A stretch of DNA of 64,000 nt from Pseudomonadota bacterium (GCA_028382005.1 JAOESH010000006.1:1-64000); one strand, 5' to 3'; shown: positions 47,564-56,572, numbered from the stretch's first letter. Notes: generated by a model not told the origin, from the letters alone. Made by a program: numbers and translations.

Positions 47564-48990
47564 TGTATTGTAAAAATAGCGACCACTTAAAAGAAGAATG
47601 TGGTGTTTTTGGTATATTTGGAACTGAAGAAGCGTCAGTTCTTACTACTTTAGGTTTACATTCTTTACAGCATAGAGGACAAGAAGGCGCGGGTATAGTA
47701 AGCTTTGATGGCAATAATTTTCATTCTGTTCGAAAACAAGGATTAGTTGGAGACAATTTTAATAATACAAATATTTTATCTCAACTTCCTGGAAAAACTG
47801 CAATAGGTCACGTTAGATATTCTACTACTGGTGAGTCTAAACCGGAGAATCTACAACCACTATTTGCTAACTTAGCACTTGGTGGTTTTGCATGCGCACA
47901 TAATGGAAATTTAACAAATACACATTCTGTTAAAAAAAGGTTGGTTGAAAGTGGTTCAATTTTTCAAACATCGTCTGACACTGAAATTATTTTACAATTA
48001 GTTGCCCGCTCGAACAAAAAAAAACTAATAGATAAACTGATTGATACTCTTAACCAGATTAAAGGAGCTTATTCATTAGTAATACTAACAAACAAAAAAT
48101 TGATAGGAGTAAGAGATCCTTTTGGTATAAGGCCCTTAGTATTAGGTGATAAAGACGGATCACCAGTGCTGGCCTCAGAAACTTGTGCTTTAGACATGAT
48201 AGGGGCTAAATATGTCAGAGACATAGAAAATGGTGAAATTGTAGTAATTACTGAACAAGGGATAGAATCTATTAAACCATTTAAAAATATTTCCGAAAGA
48301 CCTTGTATTTTTGAAAGAATTTATTTTGCAAGTCCAGACAGTATAGTTGGTGATAAAACCGTATACACTTACAGAAAATCTTTAGGCATTGAGTTAGCTA
48401 AAGAGAATAATATTTCAGCTGACGTTGTGGTACCAATACCCGATTCTGGTGTCTCTGCAGCTTTGGGTTTTTCTCAAAAATCATCTATTCCCTTTGAACT
48501 TGGTATAATAAGGAGTCATTACGTAGGTCGTACATTCATCGAACCGTCTCAATCTATCCGTCAATTTGGTGTTAAACTTAAACATAGTGTAAACAGATCT
48601 TGCATTGAAAATAAAAGAGTGATTTTAATAGATGATTCAATAGTAAGAGGAACAACAGCAAGCAAAATTGTTAAAATGGTTTATGAAGCTGGAGCTAAAG
48701 AAGTGCATTTAGGTATTTCATGTCCCCCTATAAAGCATCCTGATTTCTATGGAATTGACACACCAAATTATGACGAATTAATTGCATCAAAGTCAAATAT
48801 TGAAGAAATGACAAAATTGGTTGGGGCAAAGTCATTGTTTTTTTTATCTTTAAATGGAACTTACAAAGCTATGGGATGCAAAGAAAGAAACAAAAAATCA
48901 CCTCAATTTACTGATCATTGTTTTACTGGAGAATATCCAATAGATATTTCAGAAATATTAAAAATAAACTCTACAAATGATCATAGATAA
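47563..48990 (+). CDS. purF: Amidophosphoribosyltransferase
   Basis: First committed enzyme of purine synthesis, transferring glutamine ammonia to PRPP. The 475 residues begin with a 12-residue propeptide before the catalytic C13 (EECGVFGIFG). Glutaminase motifs GLHSLQHRGQEGAG and HNGNLTN are followed by the PRPP loop VILIDDSIVRGTT. The protein ends 14 bases inside the next gene. Confidence 0.97.
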   Translation: MYCKNSDHLKEECGVFGIFGTEEASVLTTLGLHSLQHRGQEGAGIVSFDGNNFHSVRKQGLVGDNFNNTNILSQLPGKTAIGHVRYSTTGESKPENLQPLFANLALGGFACAHNGNLTNTHSVKKRLVESGSIFQTSSDTEIILQLVARSNKKKLIDKLIDTLNQIKGAYSLVILTNKKLIGVRDPFGIRPLVLGDKDGSPVLASETCALDMIGAKYVRDIENGEIVVITEQGIESIKPFKNISERPCIFERIYFASPDSIVGDKTVYTYRKSLGIELAKENNISADVVVPIPDSGVSAALGFSQKSSIPFELGIIRSHYVGRTFIEPSQSIRQFGVKLKHSVNRSCIENKRVILIDDSIVRGTTASKIVKMVYEAGAKEVHLGISCPPIKHPDFYGIDTPNYDELIASKSNIEEMTKLVGAKSLFFLSLNGTYKAMGCKERNKKSPQFTDHCFTGEYPIDISEILKINSTNDHR

Positions 48991-49690
48991 AAAAAATTCT
49001 TTAATAACTGGTGCTGGCGAAGGTATAGGGGCTGCCATAGCGATTGAGTTGGCAAATAAGAATGTACATGTAATTATTACAGATAAATATTTATCCAATT
49101 TAACTAATACAGAAAATACAATAATTGCTAATGGTGGGACCTGCACTGTTGTTCAATTGGATATGACTGATCTTTTAGGTATTGATAATTTAGGATTAGA
49201 AGTTTTTAAACGTTGGGGAAGATTGGATATTTTGATTGCAAACGCTGCAATTTTAGGCACATTAAGCCCACTTCATCATCAAAGTAATGAGGAGTTTTTA
49301 GAAGTTTTAAATGTTAATTTAATTAGTAATCATAGATTAATTCGTTCTTTTGATGCATTGTTAAAAAAAAGCAATAACCCTAAAGCTCTTTTTTTAACTT
49401 CTTCAGTTTCTTCAAAACCAAAACCATTTTGGGGAGCTTATTCCATTTCAAAAGCGGCACTTAATCATATGATAGAGATATGGTCACTAGAAAATAAACA
49501 TAATAACTTTTCTATTTGCACAATTGAACCAGGTGCGACAAACACAAAATTAAGAAAAAAGGCATTTCCGGGTGCAGATATTAATAATAGTCAAGATCCA
49601 ATAATGGTTGCTAAATCCATAGTGAATTTTATAGATATAAACGCTATCTATAAAGGTGAAACAATAGAATTAAAACACATTGAATATTAG
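48977..49690 (+). CDS. Short-chain dehydrogenase/reductase
   Basis: NAD(P)-dependent oxidoreductase, 237 residues, with the cofactor motif ITGAGEGIGAA (about 9-19), ANAAILGT, and YSISK carrying the catalytic tyrosine and lysine. The substrate is unknown. An SDR gene after purF is a conserved neighbour in alphaproteobacteria. It overlaps purF by 14 bases, so it is almost certainly co-expressed. Confidence 0.9.
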   Translation: MIIDKKNSLITGAGEGIGAAIAIELANKNVHVIITDKYLSNLTNTENTIIANGGTCTVVQLDMTDLLGIDNLGLEVFKRWGRLDILIANAAILGTLSPLHHQSNEEFLEVLNVNLISNHRLIRSFDALLKKSNNPKALFLTSSVSSKPKPFWGAYSISKAALNHMIEIWSLENKHNNFSICTIEPGATNTKLRKKAFPGADINNSQDPIMVAKSIVNFIDINAIYKGETIELKHIEY

Positions 49691-49692
49691 AA

Positions 49693-50400
49693 TTAATCGT
49701 CTAAAACAACAGGATCTAGGTAAGAGTAATAAAAATCAATTTTACCGTCAAATTTTCTTGCTGTTTCTTGCGCTTCTTTTTCATTAATTGCACAAAATAT
49801 TAAACTTAACCTATAATTATTTAATCTATAAAAAAATCTTAATATATCTATCTGAGAACTACCTACATACCAAGATTTCAATATCCAACCAATGAAAAAC
49901 AACCAAGGTGATATCATCAAAAGTACAATATAAAAAACCAGTGATATTCCAAAAAAATTCCAAAGTTTATTTTGTATCATCCATAGAGGTGGAGCTAGAC
50001 TTGCTAGTATACTAGGAAAAGTACTCATTAAGATAGCTGTACTTCCTCCTTTTTGAAAAACTTCAAATTGTTGATAAAATTTGTGTGAATCTATATTATT
50101 TATAGGTTTGTAACTATTTAAATCAGTAATGGATTCTGAGTTAACTTCCTCACAAATCACGCCTAAAGGGCCATTAACAAAAGTATTAAAAAATACTCCA
50201 TCTCTATATAATGTTAAAATTTTACTTTTTTTAATATCTTTTAACTCCTTAGAAAAACCTTCATAAGATATATTCACTAGTTCGCCATCAAGTGATAGAA
50301 TAATATCACCTTCTTGTAGTTTCATTACAAAAGCATTTGATGATGTTCTTATGGATTTAATTCGTAAAAATTTTTTATCTAAGATAGTATCTTCTGACAT
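49693..50400 (-). CDS. Unknown membrane protein with PDZ-like N terminus
   Basis: I do not recognise this 235-residue protein as a named family. Residues 10-75 resemble a PDZ core (VMKLQEGDIILSLDGELVN, then LTLYRDGVFF). Two hydrophobic stretches follow, at about 123-142 and 148-174. The segment WMIQNKLWNFFGISL and the following asparagine-containing YRLNN loosely recall DUF2628-type membrane proteins. The C-terminal 40 residues are hydrophilic. It ends two bases from the convergent SDR gene and is the last gene of the minus-strand flagellar run. Confidence 0.75.
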   Translation of the reverse strand: MSEDTILDKKFLRIKSIRTSSNAFVMKLQEGDIILSLDGELVNISYEGFSKELKDIKKSKILTLYRDGVFFNTFVNGPLGVICEEVNSESITDLNSYKPINNIDSHKFYQQFEVFQKGGSTAILMSTFPSILASLAPPLWMIQNKLWNFFGISLVFYIVLLMISPWLFFIGWILKSWYVGSSQIDILRFFYRLNNYRLSLIFCAINEKEAQETARKFDGKIDFYYSYLDPVVLDD

Positions 50401-50432
50401 TTAGTTATTACTCACAGAAAGTTTTTAGTTAA

Positions 50433-51146
50433 TCACGGATATTTTATTCTGCTAGTTTTATCAGCAATTTTTCCTAGCACATTATTATTTTGTTTAACAA
50501 GTCTTGAAATTTGTTGTGCTTGTATTGCTTGATTAGCAACAATTTGTTTGTATATAGCTTTATTACTAATCTGATTTATTGCCTTTGATATAGTTTTACT
50601 ATTAGCTCGATTTAATTTTCCTAGATTTGCATTTAATTTTTTATTATTTTCAATGTTTACTTGAGTGTTTTTATTCAATTCAGTTATTAAGGTTTTTGTA
50701 ATCAGTCGTAATTCACCGACTGTGTTATCGTTAGATTTTTTAACTCTTATTTCTATCTGACCTAGTGTATCAACTAACTTTTTATTAATTTTTAATAAAT
50801 CACCCTGTTCTTTAATCGCGTTGTCAAGATTTTTTAAAGAAGAATTTACTCCATCAACGTTTTCTGCAAATACAACTAATGCTTCTCTGCTAGTTTCTGT
50901 CATATTACTTAATTTATTAGAAGATTGCATAAACAAGAATGCACTTACAGCAACTACGACTAAACCTGAAATAATAGAGGAGACAAACACTACTGTTGTA
51001 TATTTATGAATTTGTTTCACTTTAGCCTCCAATATAGCATGTGCTTTTTTTACTTTATTATATTCTGAAGTTACATCAGTTGCTGCATCAGCGGCATCTA
51101 GTGCTAATTTTATACTTTCCTGAACAGCTTCTATTTTAGTATCCAT
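50433..51146 (-). CDS. Unknown single-pass membrane protein with long coiled coil
   Basis: A 237-residue protein with an alanine-rich helical N-terminal segment (1-48), one transmembrane helix (about 50-73, TVVFVSSIISGLVVVAVSAF) and about 160 residues of heptad-like, Asn/Lys/Leu-rich sequence predicted to be coiled coil. It has no HAMP or chemoreceptor signalling tip and no catalytic motif. Topology and position downstream of flhB suggest a membrane-anchored structural or motor-associated protein, but the function is unknown. Confidence 0.75.
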   Translation of the reverse strand: MDTKIEAVQESIKLALDAADAATDVTSEYNKVKKAHAILEAKVKQIHKYTTVVFVSSIISGLVVVAVSAFLFMQSSNKLSNMTETSREALVVFAENVDGVNSSLKNLDNAIKEQGDLLKINKKLVDTLGQIEIRVKKSNDNTVGELRLITKTLITELNKNTQVNIENNKKLNANLGKLNRANSKTISKAINQISNKAIYKQIVANQAIQAQQISRLVKQNNNVLGKIADKTSRIKYP

Positions 51147-51176
51147 TTCTTCATCCTATAAACTATTAAATAAATA

Positions 51177-51380
51177 TTATTTGTAAATTTTATCTATTTT
51201 ATCTATCTTATATGCACATTCTATACCAGTTGTATTAAAAACTTCCATGGATGGACTATACTTTGAAATAAAACCAAATTTTTTACAGCCCCAAGGACGC
51301 TGTTTCTTATAAGTTATATAGAAATAGACACATCTATTACATGTAACTCTCTTATTTAAATTTTTGTTAGTTATAACCAT
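51177..51380 (-). CDS. Small cysteine-motif protein, probable zinc binder
   Basis: A 67-residue protein with four cysteines arranged C14-x2-C17, C32 and C55. Conserved-looking segments are CNRCVYFYITYKKQRPWGCK and FGFISKYSPS. Short proteins with a CxxC-YF-x-T...GC...GF-S-K...C pattern occur widely in proteobacteria, with unknown function. Zinc binding is inferred from the four cysteines. It follows the 74-residue membrane protein gene by nine bases. Confidence 0.7.
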   Translation of the reverse strand: MVITNKNLNKRVTCNRCVYFYITYKKQRPWGCKKFGFISKYSPSMEVFNTTGIECAYKIDKIDKIYK

Positions 51381-51389
51381 AATTAAACT

Positions 51390-51614
51390 TTATTTTTTGA
51401 CGTTGTTTTTGTATCTAATTATCCAATATACGAATTCAGCAATTTTAAATCGCATTGAACCCATTAAAGCTGTAAAGGCAAAAAACCAATATAAAAGTGC
51501 ATTTGGCATGTCACCTTCTTCTCTTAGAGTACTTGCTTCAAAATGACATAACAAAGCAGACCAAATAAACATTGCTGTTATAATAATTTGTCCAAAAGTT
51601 TTTTTTCTTTTCAC
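51390..51614 (-). CDS. Small hypothetical membrane protein
   Basis: A 74-residue protein with two hydrophobic segments (about 8-24, IIITAMFIWSALLCHFE, and 40-54, LLYWFFAFTALMGSM) and lysine-rich ends. I do not recognise a family. It starts 15 bases after the flhB stop, so it should be translated from the same transcript. Confidence 0.65.
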   Translation of the reverse strand: MKRKKTFGQIIITAMFIWSALLCHFEASTLREEGDMPNALLYWFFAFTALMGSMRFKIAEFVYWIIRYKNNVKK

Positions 51615-51629
51615 ATAAACCTCTATATA

Positions 51630-52775
51630 TTATTTTATTGTTTTTCCATATTCATCAAAATTCAATTCGTTTGGTATATCAAAATCAGGGTAATCAGTTT
51701 CTTCACCTCTTTCAATTTTAAAAATATATGCTAGAACAGATGCAATAGCTGAATATAAACTTTCTGAAATCTCTTTTCCTATTTCCCCAGTAAAATAAAT
51801 TGCTCTAGCAAGAAGAGGGCTTTGAAAGACAGTTACATCAGCTTCTTCTGCTAGTTTTATAATTTTTTCTGCAATCATTCCTCTACCCATTGCCAAGATG
51901 ACTGGGGCACCAGCTTCACCTACTTCATACTTAATAGCAACGGCGAAGTGAGTAGGGTTCGTAATTATAACCGAAGCATCTTTAACATTGTCTAATGCAG
52001 TTGTTTGAGATGCTGACCTATTAGAAATTTCATTTTGTAATCTTCGTATTTTTTGTTTTACTTCTGGTGAACCGTCTGTATCTTTATTTTCATCTTTAAC
52101 TTCCTTAATGGTCATTTTTAACTTCTCTACATGTGTATATTTTTGCCATATATAGTCAAAAATTGCTATAAACCCTAAAACTATTAGCAGTGAAATTATC
52201 AATTGTGGAAAATTACTTAAAAGGTTTGATAAAGCTGAATATAGATTTCTTTCTGAAAGATAAAGTATATCCTTAATATTAAAATATATTATGGCATATG
52301 TTATGCCACCAAGCAGTCCAACTTTAAATAGCGATTTAATTAACTCAACTAACCCTTTAGATGAGAATATCCTTTTTAAACCACTTAAAAGGTTTATCCT
52401 GTTAGATTTAAAATGGAACCCTTTAGGAGCAAAATTAATGCCTCCAACTGCCATTTGGGTTATCAAGATTGTTAGTATTATAGGAACACCTATAATAAGG
52501 GTTATGTTAATAACATATTTTAATAGCTTGGCTATACCAATTATTGGAGAAACATTTTTTATATAATCTAAATCAAATAAGAAAAAAGTCTTCCAGATCG
52601 ATAAAAAATCACGTGCAAAAAAAGGAATAGAAGTAAGAACCATTAAACCCATAATTAACGTAGTAAAAACAAACATTTCTTTAGATGATAAAACTTGACC
52701 ATCTTCAGCAGCTTTGTCTAACTTTCGTTGGGAAGGTTCTTCCGTTTTATCCTGTGAACTATCGTCTTCAGCCAT
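51630..52775 (-). CDS. flhB: Flagellar export switch protein FlhB
   Basis: Export-gate protein that switches substrate specificity from rod/hook to filament. The 381 residues have the N-terminal EDDSSQDKTEEPSQRKLDKA segment, four transmembrane helices (about 32-210) and the autocleavage site NPTH at 273-276 (IITNPTHFAVAIKY). The C-terminal tail is longer than in E. coli. It is two bases downstream of fliR. Confidence 0.97.
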   Translation of the reverse strand: MAEDDSSQDKTEEPSQRKLDKAAEDGQVLSSKEMFVFTTLIMGLMVLTSIPFFARDFLSIWKTFFLFDLDYIKNVSPIIGIAKLLKYVINITLIIGVPIILTILITQMAVGGINFAPKGFHFKSNRINLLSGLKRIFSSKGLVELIKSLFKVGLLGGITYAIIYFNIKDILYLSERNLYSALSNLLSNFPQLIISLLIVLGFIAIFDYIWQKYTHVEKLKMTIKEVKDENKDTDGSPEVKQKIRRLQNEISNRSASQTTALDNVKDASVIITNPTHFAVAIKYEVGEAGAPVILAMGRGMIAEKIIKLAEEADVTVFQSPLLARAIYFTGEIGKEISESLYSAIASVLAYIFKIERGEETDYPDFDIPNELNFDEYGKTIK

Positions 52776-52777
52776 TT

Positions 52778-53593
52778 TTAAAAAATTCTCTTTGTTGGTG
52801 AATGAAGTATGTTGTCAATTAAATTAATAGCAGTGCCAGTAAGATCAGAAAAAGCATTTGAAATGGGCCCTACTCCAGCATATAAGAAAATAAATAAACT
52901 TATTAATGCTATTGGAAATCCAAAAGAAAATAGGTTCAGCGAAGGTGCAGAGCGTGTTATCACACCAATAGAGCCTTGTATTAAAAGAAGTCCACCTACA
53001 ACTGGAAGGCTGATTAGAGCAGCTAGATAAAGCATTTCACCAAATGTGTCTATTCCAATTTGACTTACTTCTGAGAAATTCAAAGTTATTCCAATAGGTA
53101 AATATACATAACTTTCTATAATCATTTTAATCAAATATAAATGTCCATCTAAAGATAAAAAAACTGAAATGAGAAACAACGATAAGACTGAACTTAAAAC
53201 AACTGTTTGACCTCCAGATTGTGGATCAACCATAGTCGACATTGACAGACCTGCAGTAGAAGCAATTTTTTCACCCGCTACATAGGCAGCTGAAAATAAA
53301 ATACTTAAAATTAACCCTGTTGAAAGACCAATACCTATTTCAGATAAGATTAAGAGAAACAAATTAAATCCTTCTAGCTGTAGAATGTCAGGAACTTTTA
53401 AAACAGGAAATAAGAAAGCTGTAATACTAATACTTGCTACTATTCTGATCTGTAAGGGAAAGCCGCTGCTGGAAAAAAAAGGGGCACTAATTATAAATGA
53501 AGAAACACGCAATGAAGCAATAAAAAAAATTATTAAATATTGATATAAATTAAATAAATCTATTCCAGGTAAACCAAGTTCTGTAATGTTCAT
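52778..53593 (-). CDS. fliR: Flagellar biosynthetic protein FliR
   Basis: Core export-gate protein, 271 residues, with about seven hydrophobic segments. Family motifs are ASLRVSSFIISAPFF near residue 28 and STMVDPQSGGQTVVLSS near residue 121. It sits between fliQ and flhB with minimal spacing. Confidence 0.96.
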   Translation of the reverse strand: MNITELGLPGIDLFNLYQYLIIFFIASLRVSSFIISAPFFSSSGFPLQIRIVASISITAFLFPVLKVPDILQLEGFNLFLLILSEIGIGLSTGLILSILFSAAYVAGEKIASTAGLSMSTMVDPQSGGQTVVLSSVLSLFLISVFLSLDGHLYLIKMIIESYVYLPIGITLNFSEVSQIGIDTFGEMLYLAALISLPVVGGLLLIQGSIGVITRSAPSLNLFSFGFPIALISLFIFLYAGVGPISNAFSDLTGTAINLIDNILHSPTKRIF

Positions 53594-53611
53594 TTTACAT
53601 TTCTTTCAATT

Positions 53612-53884
53612 TTAGTTTTGTCCTACACCAGCAACCTGGTCAAAAATAAAATTAAAATAATCAACTAATCCCATCATAAAGAAATTACCTAATAATCCTA
53701 TTCCTAACATTACAATTACTACCTTAGGCACAAAGCTCAAAGTCATTTCATTAATAGAAGTTGCAGCCTGAATAATTCCTATAAAAAGACCTATTCCTAG
53801 GGCGAGTGCTAATATTGGACCAGCAACTAATAATACTTGGTAAAATGCCATACTTAACATGCTTACATTTTCATCAAAGCTCAT
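53612..53884 (-). CDS. fliQ: Flagellar biosynthetic protein FliQ
   Basis: Small export-gate protein with two transmembrane helices. The ATG at 53884 gives the normal 90 residues beginning MSFDENVSMLSMAFYQVLLV. The frame is open upstream, but that stretch overlaps the end of fliP. The family motif GIIQAATSINEMTLSFVPK is intact. Confidence 0.95.
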   Translation of the reverse strand: MSFDENVSMLSMAFYQVLLVAGPILALALGIGLFIGIIQAATSINEMTLSFVPKVVIVMLGIGLLGNFFMMGLVDYFNFIFDQVAGVGQN

Positions 53885-53889
53885 ACTAA

Positions 53890-54732
53890 TTATCCTGCGG
53901 CAAACGTGCTTACTAATGATCCAACGGTCATACTCCATCCATCTACAAGTACGAACAACAATAACTTAAAAGGAAGTGCAACTAACATTGGAGACAACAT
54001 CATCATTCCTAGAGACATTAAAATAGAAGAAATCACCATATCTATGACTAAAAATGGTAAAAATAATAGAAAACCAATTTGAAATGCTGTTTTAAGTTCA
54101 CTTGTCATAAAAGCAGGTAAAGCAATTCGAAATGGAATATCTGCAACTTTATCAAATTTACCTAACCCTGCTAATTCTGAGAACATAATTAAATCACTTT
54201 TTCTTGTGTTTTTTACCATAAAACTTTTCATTTCAATACTAGCTGTTTCAAGGGCTTTATCTGCAGGTAAAGTTTTATCCATATAAGGTAGTGCAGCATT
54301 GTCATAAACTTTATTAAAAGTTGGCGCCATTATAAAAAATGTAAGAAATAATGAAATAGCTATTAAAACTTGGTTAGGCGGTGTTTGTTGAGTACCCAAA
54401 GCTTGACGAAGAATTGACATCACAATTATAATTCTTGTAAAACTTGTCATGCCTAAGATTAAGGATGGGAGTACCGTTAACCCGGTCATTAACAATAAAA
54501 TCTGCAAGGGAAACGAATATTCAGTTGTATTACCATTTGAAGAAACATTTAATGCAGGAAATCCAGAAAATCCTGTTTCGGCAAATGCCTGAACTGAGAC
54601 GCCGCTCACAATAAATATAGCTGCAGAAAAAGATAGAATTGTTACCATTGTCTTAAAAAGATCTAAACTAAATTCTTTATTTTTTATAAAAGAAACTCTT
54701 TTACTAGGTTGGGGACATATTGCCTTAAGCAT
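53890..54732 (-). CDS. fliP: Flagellar biosynthetic protein FliP
   Basis: Five copies form the core of the flagellar export gate. The 280 residues begin with a signal-like hydrophobic segment (about 27-50), followed by the conserved GMTSFTRIIIVMSILRQALG and a C-terminal MSLGMMMLSPMLVALPFKLL motif. The first codons overlap the end of fliO by eight bases. Confidence 0.96.
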   Translation of the reverse strand: MLKAICPQPSKRVSFIKNKEFSLDLFKTMVTILSFSAAIFIVSGVSVQAFAETGFSGFPALNVSSNGNTTEYSFPLQILLLMTGLTVLPSLILGMTSFTRIIIVMSILRQALGTQQTPPNQVLIAISLFLTFFIMAPTFNKVYDNAALPYMDKTLPADKALETASIEMKSFMVKNTRKSDLIMFSELAGLGKFDKVADIPFRIALPAFMTSELKTAFQIGFLLFLPFLVIDMVISSILMSLGMMMLSPMLVALPFKLLLFVLVDGWSMTVGSLVSTFAAG

Positions 54733-55156
54733 CTGTTCCTCCCTTTTTATGAGCAGTCAATAGATCTGATATATTCACATGTTGTAATGGTTTTTTTTCT
54801 TTGGTGGCATCACTTATAACTTTATTTGATATTTTAGGTTTATCATTAGATAAACTCTCGAAATTAAAATTATTGCTTTTTTCTTCTGAAGAAATATTAC
54901 TTTTGATTTGTTCTAGAGAACCTCTACCAGTTTTATGACCAACAAAGAAAAAACTCTCATTTCCAACCTTAAAAATATATGCCAAGTAACCATTTCGTAA
55001 TGTTAATTGGCTTGAAATTTCAAGATCATCTTGTTTTTTAATAATTTTTTTTAGGGAACTACTTTTTATCTTAATAATGTAAGCTACAATTGCTAATACT
55101 GATAAAAATAAAATAGTAACTATAGCAGTTGTAAAATCTGGAACTGTCTGTGACAT
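54725..55156 (-). CDS. fliO: Flagellar biosynthetic protein FliO
   Basis: Accessory protein for assembly of the FliP ring, 143 residues. One transmembrane helix lies near the N terminus (about 11-28), with a short cytoplasmic domain containing the LRNGYLAYIFKVGNESFFFV strand pattern and a disordered tail. Assignment rests on size, topology and position between fliN and fliP. GAGGAAG lies 7 bases upstream of the ATG, and a sigma-54 promoter match lies 33 bases or more further upstream. Confidence 0.85.
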   Translation of the reverse strand: MSQTVPDFTTAIVTILFLSVLAIVAYIIKIKSSSLKKIIKKQDDLEISSQLTLRNGYLAYIFKVGNESFFFVGHKTGRGSLEQIKSNISSEEKSNNFNFESLSNDKPKISNKVISDATKEKKPLQHVNISDLLTAHKKGGTDA

Positions 55157-55187
55157 TTTAATACTTCCTCTAAATTTAGATTACAGA

Positions 55188-55203
55188 AGCAAGAAACATG
55201 CCA
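55188..55203 (-). promoter_or_regulatory. Candidate sigma-54 promoter for fliOPQR-flhB
   Basis: On the minus strand the sequence is TGGCATG-TTTC-TTGCT. This matches the -24/-12 consensus TGGCAyr-N4-TTGCW, including the obligatory GG-N10-GC spacing (GG at 55202-55201, GC at 55190-55189). Transcription would start near 55177, leaving room for the fliO ribosome site at 55170-55164. It sits in the 114-base gap between fliN and fliO. Confidence 0.7.
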
Positions 55204-55270
55204 ATATATTAGAAATAATAACCCTTTGATTTTATTGAATTTTGTTTTTTAAGTGTCAATTTTTTGTAAA

Positions 55271-55585
55271 TTATAATTTTTGAACACGATTTTCTGGGTT
55301 AGTAACCTCAGTAAACCTAATACCAAATCTTTCACCCACCATTACAACCTCGCCTCTGGCAATTTTTACACCGTTAGCTAAAATGTCTAATGGGTCACCA
55401 GCCAATCTGTCTAGTTCAACTACAGAACCTTCATTTAATTTAAGTAAATCTTTTATTTTCATTTCTGTTGATCCAACTTCAACAGTAAGTTTAACTTCTA
55501 TATTTTCTAGAACCTTTAGATTTTCTATGCCTGTACTATCTGACATTTTTTGGGTATCTGCTGTTGTAGTTTCGTTTTCTGCCAT
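55271..55585 (-). CDS. fliN: Flagellar motor switch protein FliN
   Basis: C-ring protein of 104 residues consisting of a short acidic N-terminal tail and a SpoA domain. The domain motif LKLNEGSVVELDRLAGDPLD and GVKIARGEVVMVGERFGIRF are clear. It follows fliM by 18 bases. Confidence 0.96.
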   Translation of the reverse strand: MAENETTTADTQKMSDSTGIENLKVLENIEVKLTVEVGSTEMKIKDLLKLNEGSVVELDRLAGDPLDILANGVKIARGEVVMVGERFGIRFTEVTNPENRVQKL

Positions 55586-55603
55586 TTAAATACTCCTAGG
55601 ATA

Positions 55604-56572
55604 TTATAATCTATCTTTTAAACTAACTGCTACTTGACTATTAGTTTCTCCAATTTCTGCCTTAAATAAAATTTTGTCATCTACTAAAAAATCAACTCCA
55701 TCAACACGAGGGAGATTAATTATATCACCTTCCTTAAATTTAATTAACTCTGAAAGTGAAACTGACGGTTCGCTTAAAATAGCTGAAATAGGAAGAGGAA
55801 CATTCATTATAGAATTTTCTAATCTGTCTTTCCAACTTGTATCATCATCAATAACATCTGATTGAACTCGAGAGCGCAGAAGAGATGCAATTGGTTTAAG
55901 TGTTTGTAACGGATATATTATATCAAATGAAGCAGAGTCAATGTTTGGGAGTTGTACTACGAAAGAACATATAATTACTGAATCTGTTGATTCAACTAAG
56001 GTGGCAAATTGTGGATTTATTTCTCTAGCTTGATGTCTAATTGTAATAGGCATAAGATCCTTCCAGGCGTTTTGCAGGCATTGCGCCATACCCTCCGAAA
56101 CTATTTCAATTATTCTATCTTCCGTTGCAGTAAATTCTGATTTAGTCGATGGAAAATTAGCCAACTTGCCACCGTAGTAGCAGTTTGTTAAAACGCTTAT
56201 AAATGATGGTTCCAGAACAAGTAACATCGAACCTCTTAATTCATCTATTCTACTTGTTGTCAAACTCATAAAACTATTAAGACCAGCACTATACTCATCA
56301 TAAGTTTTTACTTCTGGAGGAAATGGATTGATCTTGGGCTGCATTCTTATCATTGGTAAAAATATACTTCTGACTAACCTAGCAAATCTTTCGTTAATTA
56401 ATCTTAAAGCATAATAATCACCTAAGAGTTCAAGATTGTCTGAACCAAAGGTAAAATCAGAAACTTCAACATCGTTGTTAAGTCCAGAATTTGCGGTTAT
56501 CTCTCCAGATTGGAGACCTTCCATTAAAGCAGAAACTTCGTCAGAAGATAATTTACGAGATGTATTAGACAT
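55604..56572 (-). CDS. fliM: Flagellar motor switch protein FliM
   Basis: C-ring protein linking FliG to FliN and receiving CheY-P. The 322 residues start with an LSSDEVSALMEGL segment (residues 7-19), the usual N-terminal CheY-binding region, followed by a CheC-like middle domain and a C-terminal SpoA domain (LIKFKEGDIINLPRVDGVDF). The middle domain lacks any obvious deletion. It lies between fliL and fliN. Confidence 0.95.
   Translation of the reverse strand: MSNTSRKLSSDEVSALMEGLQSGEITANSGLNNDVEVSDFTFGSDNLELLGDYYALRLINERFARLVRSIFLPMIRMQPKINPFPPEVKTYDEYSAGLNSFMSLTTSRIDELRGSMLLVLEPSFISVLTNCYYGGKLANFPSTKSEFTATEDRIIEIVSEGMAQCLQNAWKDLMPITIRHQAREINPQFATLVESTDSVIICSFVVQLPNIDSASFDIIYPLQTLKPIASLLRSRVQSDVIDDDTSWKDRLENSIMNVPLPISAILSEPSVSLSELIKFKEGDIINLPRVDGVDFLVDDKILFKAEIGETNSQVAVSLKDRL

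Noticed and set aside
53885-53938. Longer fliQ start overlapping fliP
   Set aside because: The 18 extra residues overlap fliP in another frame and do not fit the 90-residue family norm.
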